From Limanda limanda (lineage: Eukaryota; Chordata; Actinopteri; Pleuronectiformes; Pleuronectidae), in contig NC_083637.1 in NCBI RefSeq assembly GCF_963576545.1, positions 16,204,007-16,268,006 on the forward strand: a DNA stretch of 64,000 nucleotides, read 5' to 3'. This document shows positions 61,944 through 64,000 of the stretch, in pieces (positions within the stretch are counted from its first letter, which is position 1; every line of letters begins with the position of its first letter). The notes under the pieces were generated by a model. That model saw only the letters and a program-made list of their open reading frames with translations. It searched no databases and was not told the DNA's origin. The position numbers and the translations under genes were made by a program.

Positions 61944-62486
61944 TAGCCTGGGTGCCAGACGAACCTAGCCCCGCCCACAACATTTTCGGTCGGGAAGTTC
62001 GATCTGGAGTCGCTCAGTTGGGGAGAAATTATCTCCGAACAGAAGCTGTTCGGACCAATCAAATTGTCAGGGCGGGCTTTATACAATGATGGACAGATGA
62101 TCAACAGTAACGTAATCAACCACGTCATCAAAGAGCGCTTGGGTTGAATTAGTTTTTCAACAAACATGCCTGCCGCTGGAGAGCTGAGATGTGTCGATGC
62201 TGCCATTGAGTCTGTTTTAGGAGACATCGACAGCGCATTCATTTTGAAAGAGGAGCAGAGAAACGCGATCAAGGCATTTGTAGATCGAAAAGATGTTTTT
62301 GCCGTCCTCCTACGGGATTCATACGTCACATACTAGGTTGCTCTGATTGGTTGTAGGTCTATCCAACTGAGCGAAGAGGCATTTTTTTTCCTGGTTCGGT
62401 TGAAACACGCCCCATAATCACAGCCCAATGGAGCCGTCTCAGACTCATATTCTGACTAGAATCATGGGTATGACAACGTCAGGCTA
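61944..62486. mobile_element. 543-bp ISL2EU-like non-autonomous DNA transposon
   Basis: The left end reads TAGCCTGGGTGCCAGAC. The right end, reverse complemented, reads TAGCCTGACGTTGTCATAC, giving imperfect terminal inverted repeats. The element is flanked on both sides by the 9-bp direct repeat GTAGCCGAG (61935-61943 and 62487-62495), a likely target-site duplication. Its ends and internal reading frame resemble fish elements known as ISL2EU (PIF/Harbinger-related), by memory. Members of that family were described with short duplications, so the 9-bp repeat is unusual or partly coincidental. It lies in the intron between the TM3-TM4 and TM5 exons of adgrl3. Confidence 0.65.
62166..62336 (+). 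pseudogene. transposon-borne RecQ-like helicase fragment
   Basis: The 56-residue reading frame begins MPAAGELRCVDAAIESVLGD and includes LKEEQRNAIKAFVDRKDVFA before ending VLLRDSYVTY. The stretch EQRNAIKAFVDRKDVFAVL is the conserved lead-in to the Walker A motif of RecQ-type helicases. The expected PTGxGKS does not follow: the frame switches to unrelated residues and stops. This is the N-terminal piece of the helicase ORF carried by autonomous relatives of the surrounding transposon. It is a decayed mobile-element gene, not a host gene. Confidence 0.65.
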
Positions 62487-63117
62487 GTAGCCGAGGCTAA
62501 TGCCGGTTGTTTTCATCAGGAAGGGATGGATGTGATCGGGAGCCCGACGAATCAGAGAAGGTTACATCGTGACCGAAGCACCCAATCTACGACGTCATCA
62601 GTGGACATTTTTCAGGAGTTTTCCAACTAATAAGGGACCAGCAGTGATAAGAAAGGTCTGTGCTTTAGTGGCTCTAAACTCTGGAGTAGTGTGGACGCCA
62701 GGTGCATCTGTATCGGGTTGATATGGATGCTACCATGGATGAAGCCTCAGACTGCTCCACCATACTCCCCCCCCATCTTCCCACGAGTTAAATCCTTCCA
62801 TATTCACACATTGTTGCTGCTGTGCTCATTCAGCCACTCTAACGTGCATCCTCCCCCCCCCCTGCTTGTACCCACACTTCCCCTCCCGTCTTGCATCCTT
62901 CTCTCCCTCTCTCCGCTCTCAACCTCGCTGAATTGACTCTTCAGAGGTGCCACAGCTTGGAGACTCCACTGTGGCAGACACAGCCAAAACGACATCAGGC
63001 ACTTCAGACCCCCCTCCCCCCCTTTCCCTCTCTGCCCCCATCATCCATCCATCCATCCATCCTTCCTTCACGCTGAACGCTCCCTCTCACCCCCCCTCCC
63101 ACCCCTTCTATCCTTAC

Positions 63118-63338
63118 ACTCGGTCAGTGCCGTAGCTCCTGTAGTCCACCGCGGCGGAGACAGCCACGATGATGGCAGGTACTCCGTATCCTGCCAGGTA
63201 GAAGTACTTAGTCCTGGAGTGTTCGCTCTCAAACACCTCCACCAGCATGATGTAGAGCTGCACCCCTTCCAGGAACATCCAAGTGAAGGCTGCCAAGAAG
63301 AAGAAATGGAGCAGGGCCGCGAAGACTGCACAGGCAAT
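63118..63338 (-). CDS. adgrl3: adgrl3 exon: TM3 to TM4 of latrophilin-3
   Basis: This is the most 5' coding exon of the gene in the window. It encodes 73 codons plus 2 nt, starting [14 protein letters not shown], continuing through TM3 ([19 protein letters not shown]), an intracellular loop ([14 protein letters not shown]) and TM4 ([15 protein letters not shown]), and ending DYRSYGTDR. The Cys in IAC is the TM3 cysteine expected to pair with the Cys-Trp of extracellular loop 2 in the next exon. The acceptor is a pyrimidine tract ending CCTCTCCAG and the donor is GT after CGAGT, so the intron is phase 2. Latrophilin-3 is a neuronal adhesion GPCR that binds teneurins and FLRTs at synapses. The residues match ADGRL3 better than ADGRL1 or ADGRL2, as far as I recall the paralogues. 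Upstream exons (ectodomain, GAIN, TM1-TM2) lie outside the window. Confidence 0.97.
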
Positions 63339-64000
63339 CTGGAGAGGGAAGGAAAAGACGGAGAGGATTTAGAAATACAGTAAAAACCACATGGAGCGGT
63401 GCTCGAGAAATATGTAACCCCGGGGGACAGTTGCGCTGATGAGATGGCGGGAGAGAGACACAAACACTTCAGGCGATAAGAGCGTGAGTAAGACTTTATT
63501 GTCGTCACACATAGGGCCGACAATTCTGGAATAGACAGGAGAGGGCGAGCACGAGGCAGGAAGCAACAGAGGGAGCTTCACAATCATAGTGTAGTATAAC
63601 AGCAATTACAGGCGACAGAATGACTCTAAATCACTTCAAGATAGCAACATTAGTAGAGCCTCCTTCGCACTTTACTCCACGTCTACATCGACGAGTTATT
63701 TAAGAAGATAGATGGGAGAAGACGAGTGACAAGTCGGTGCTGCAGCCTGTGCTGATTGACCACATTTCAAACAGAAGCACTTTCAAAAGGGGGCTGAGAG
63801 AGAAGAGGAGGGAGGGGGTTATGGAGGAGGGCAAATTACTTGGCAGCACTGTAGAGAATACAATGTGATTTTTTTTTGTCAATGCCAAGGATGAACAGAA
63901 ATAAGGAAAGAAAATGACTCAGCAACTTGGTGTGAAAGAGACAAAGCACCTATAAAAATTGACACATTTTAGAGCTCGTGGAAAAAGGCGGCAGTGACAT

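Larger units (their letters stand above)
59129..63117 (-). other. largest visible adgrl3 intron (3989 nt)
   Basis: It separates the TM3-TM4 exon from the TM5 exon. Contents are a CT-rich stretch (transcript sense) near the acceptor, two (CA)n tracts, A-runs at 60043-60058 and 60109-60120, a G-run near 60338 and the ISL2EU-like element. No additional exon fits the phase 2 junction. Confidence 0.7.

Noticed and set aside
62166..62336. Helicase-like open frame as a host gene
   Set aside because: It lies wholly inside a transposon with inverted ends and stops before the ATP-binding motif, so it is a decayed transposon ORF.

Overview
The window is eukaryotic genomic DNA, almost certainly from a ray-finned fish and probably a percomorph. 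The evidence is the large number of (CA)n/(GT)n tracts, the typical teleost interspersed repeats, compact GT-AG introns and one recognisable vertebrate gene. That gene is the 3' part of the latrophilin-3 adhesion GPCR gene (adgrl3/lphn3), on the minus strand between about 63.3 kb and 45.8 kb.

Region by region. (1) 63.3-54.7 kb holds the exons for TM3 to TM7 of the receptor. The exons for the ectodomain, GAIN domain and TM1-TM2 lie beyond base 64000. (2) 52.8-45.8 kb holds the exons for the long cytoplasmic tail. They include a 129-nt cassette exon, an 18-nt microexon and an exon with two in-frame donor sites 51 nt apart. The gene ends in the PDZ-ligand tail LVTSL. All ten exons have canonical GT-AG boundaries. 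The eight that I treat as constitutive sum to 1719 nt, an open frame of 572 residues plus stop. (3) About 45.8-43.7 kb is the probable 3' UTR. (4) 1-43.7 kb is gene-poor downstream DNA with no exon I can support. It holds microsatellites, tRNA-SINE-like repeats, LINE 3' ends and several well-delimited non-autonomous DNA transposons. Two of these are hAT-type elements with 8-bp target duplications, and two are abutting elements flanked by TTAA. (5) The gene's largest visible intron contains a 543-bp element with ISL2EU-like ends. It carries the N-terminal fragment of a RecQ-like helicase reading frame.

The window works as one locus: a receptor gene end plus its downstream flank. The best candidates for something new are the splicing choices in the cytoplasmic tail: the microexon, the duplicated donor end, and the cassette behind a roughly 500-nt pyrimidine tract. 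They could change the intracellular tail without changing the reading frame. I found no CRISPR array, RNA gene, operon or other multi-gene system. Family names for repeats are from memory of teleost repeats and were not checked against a library.
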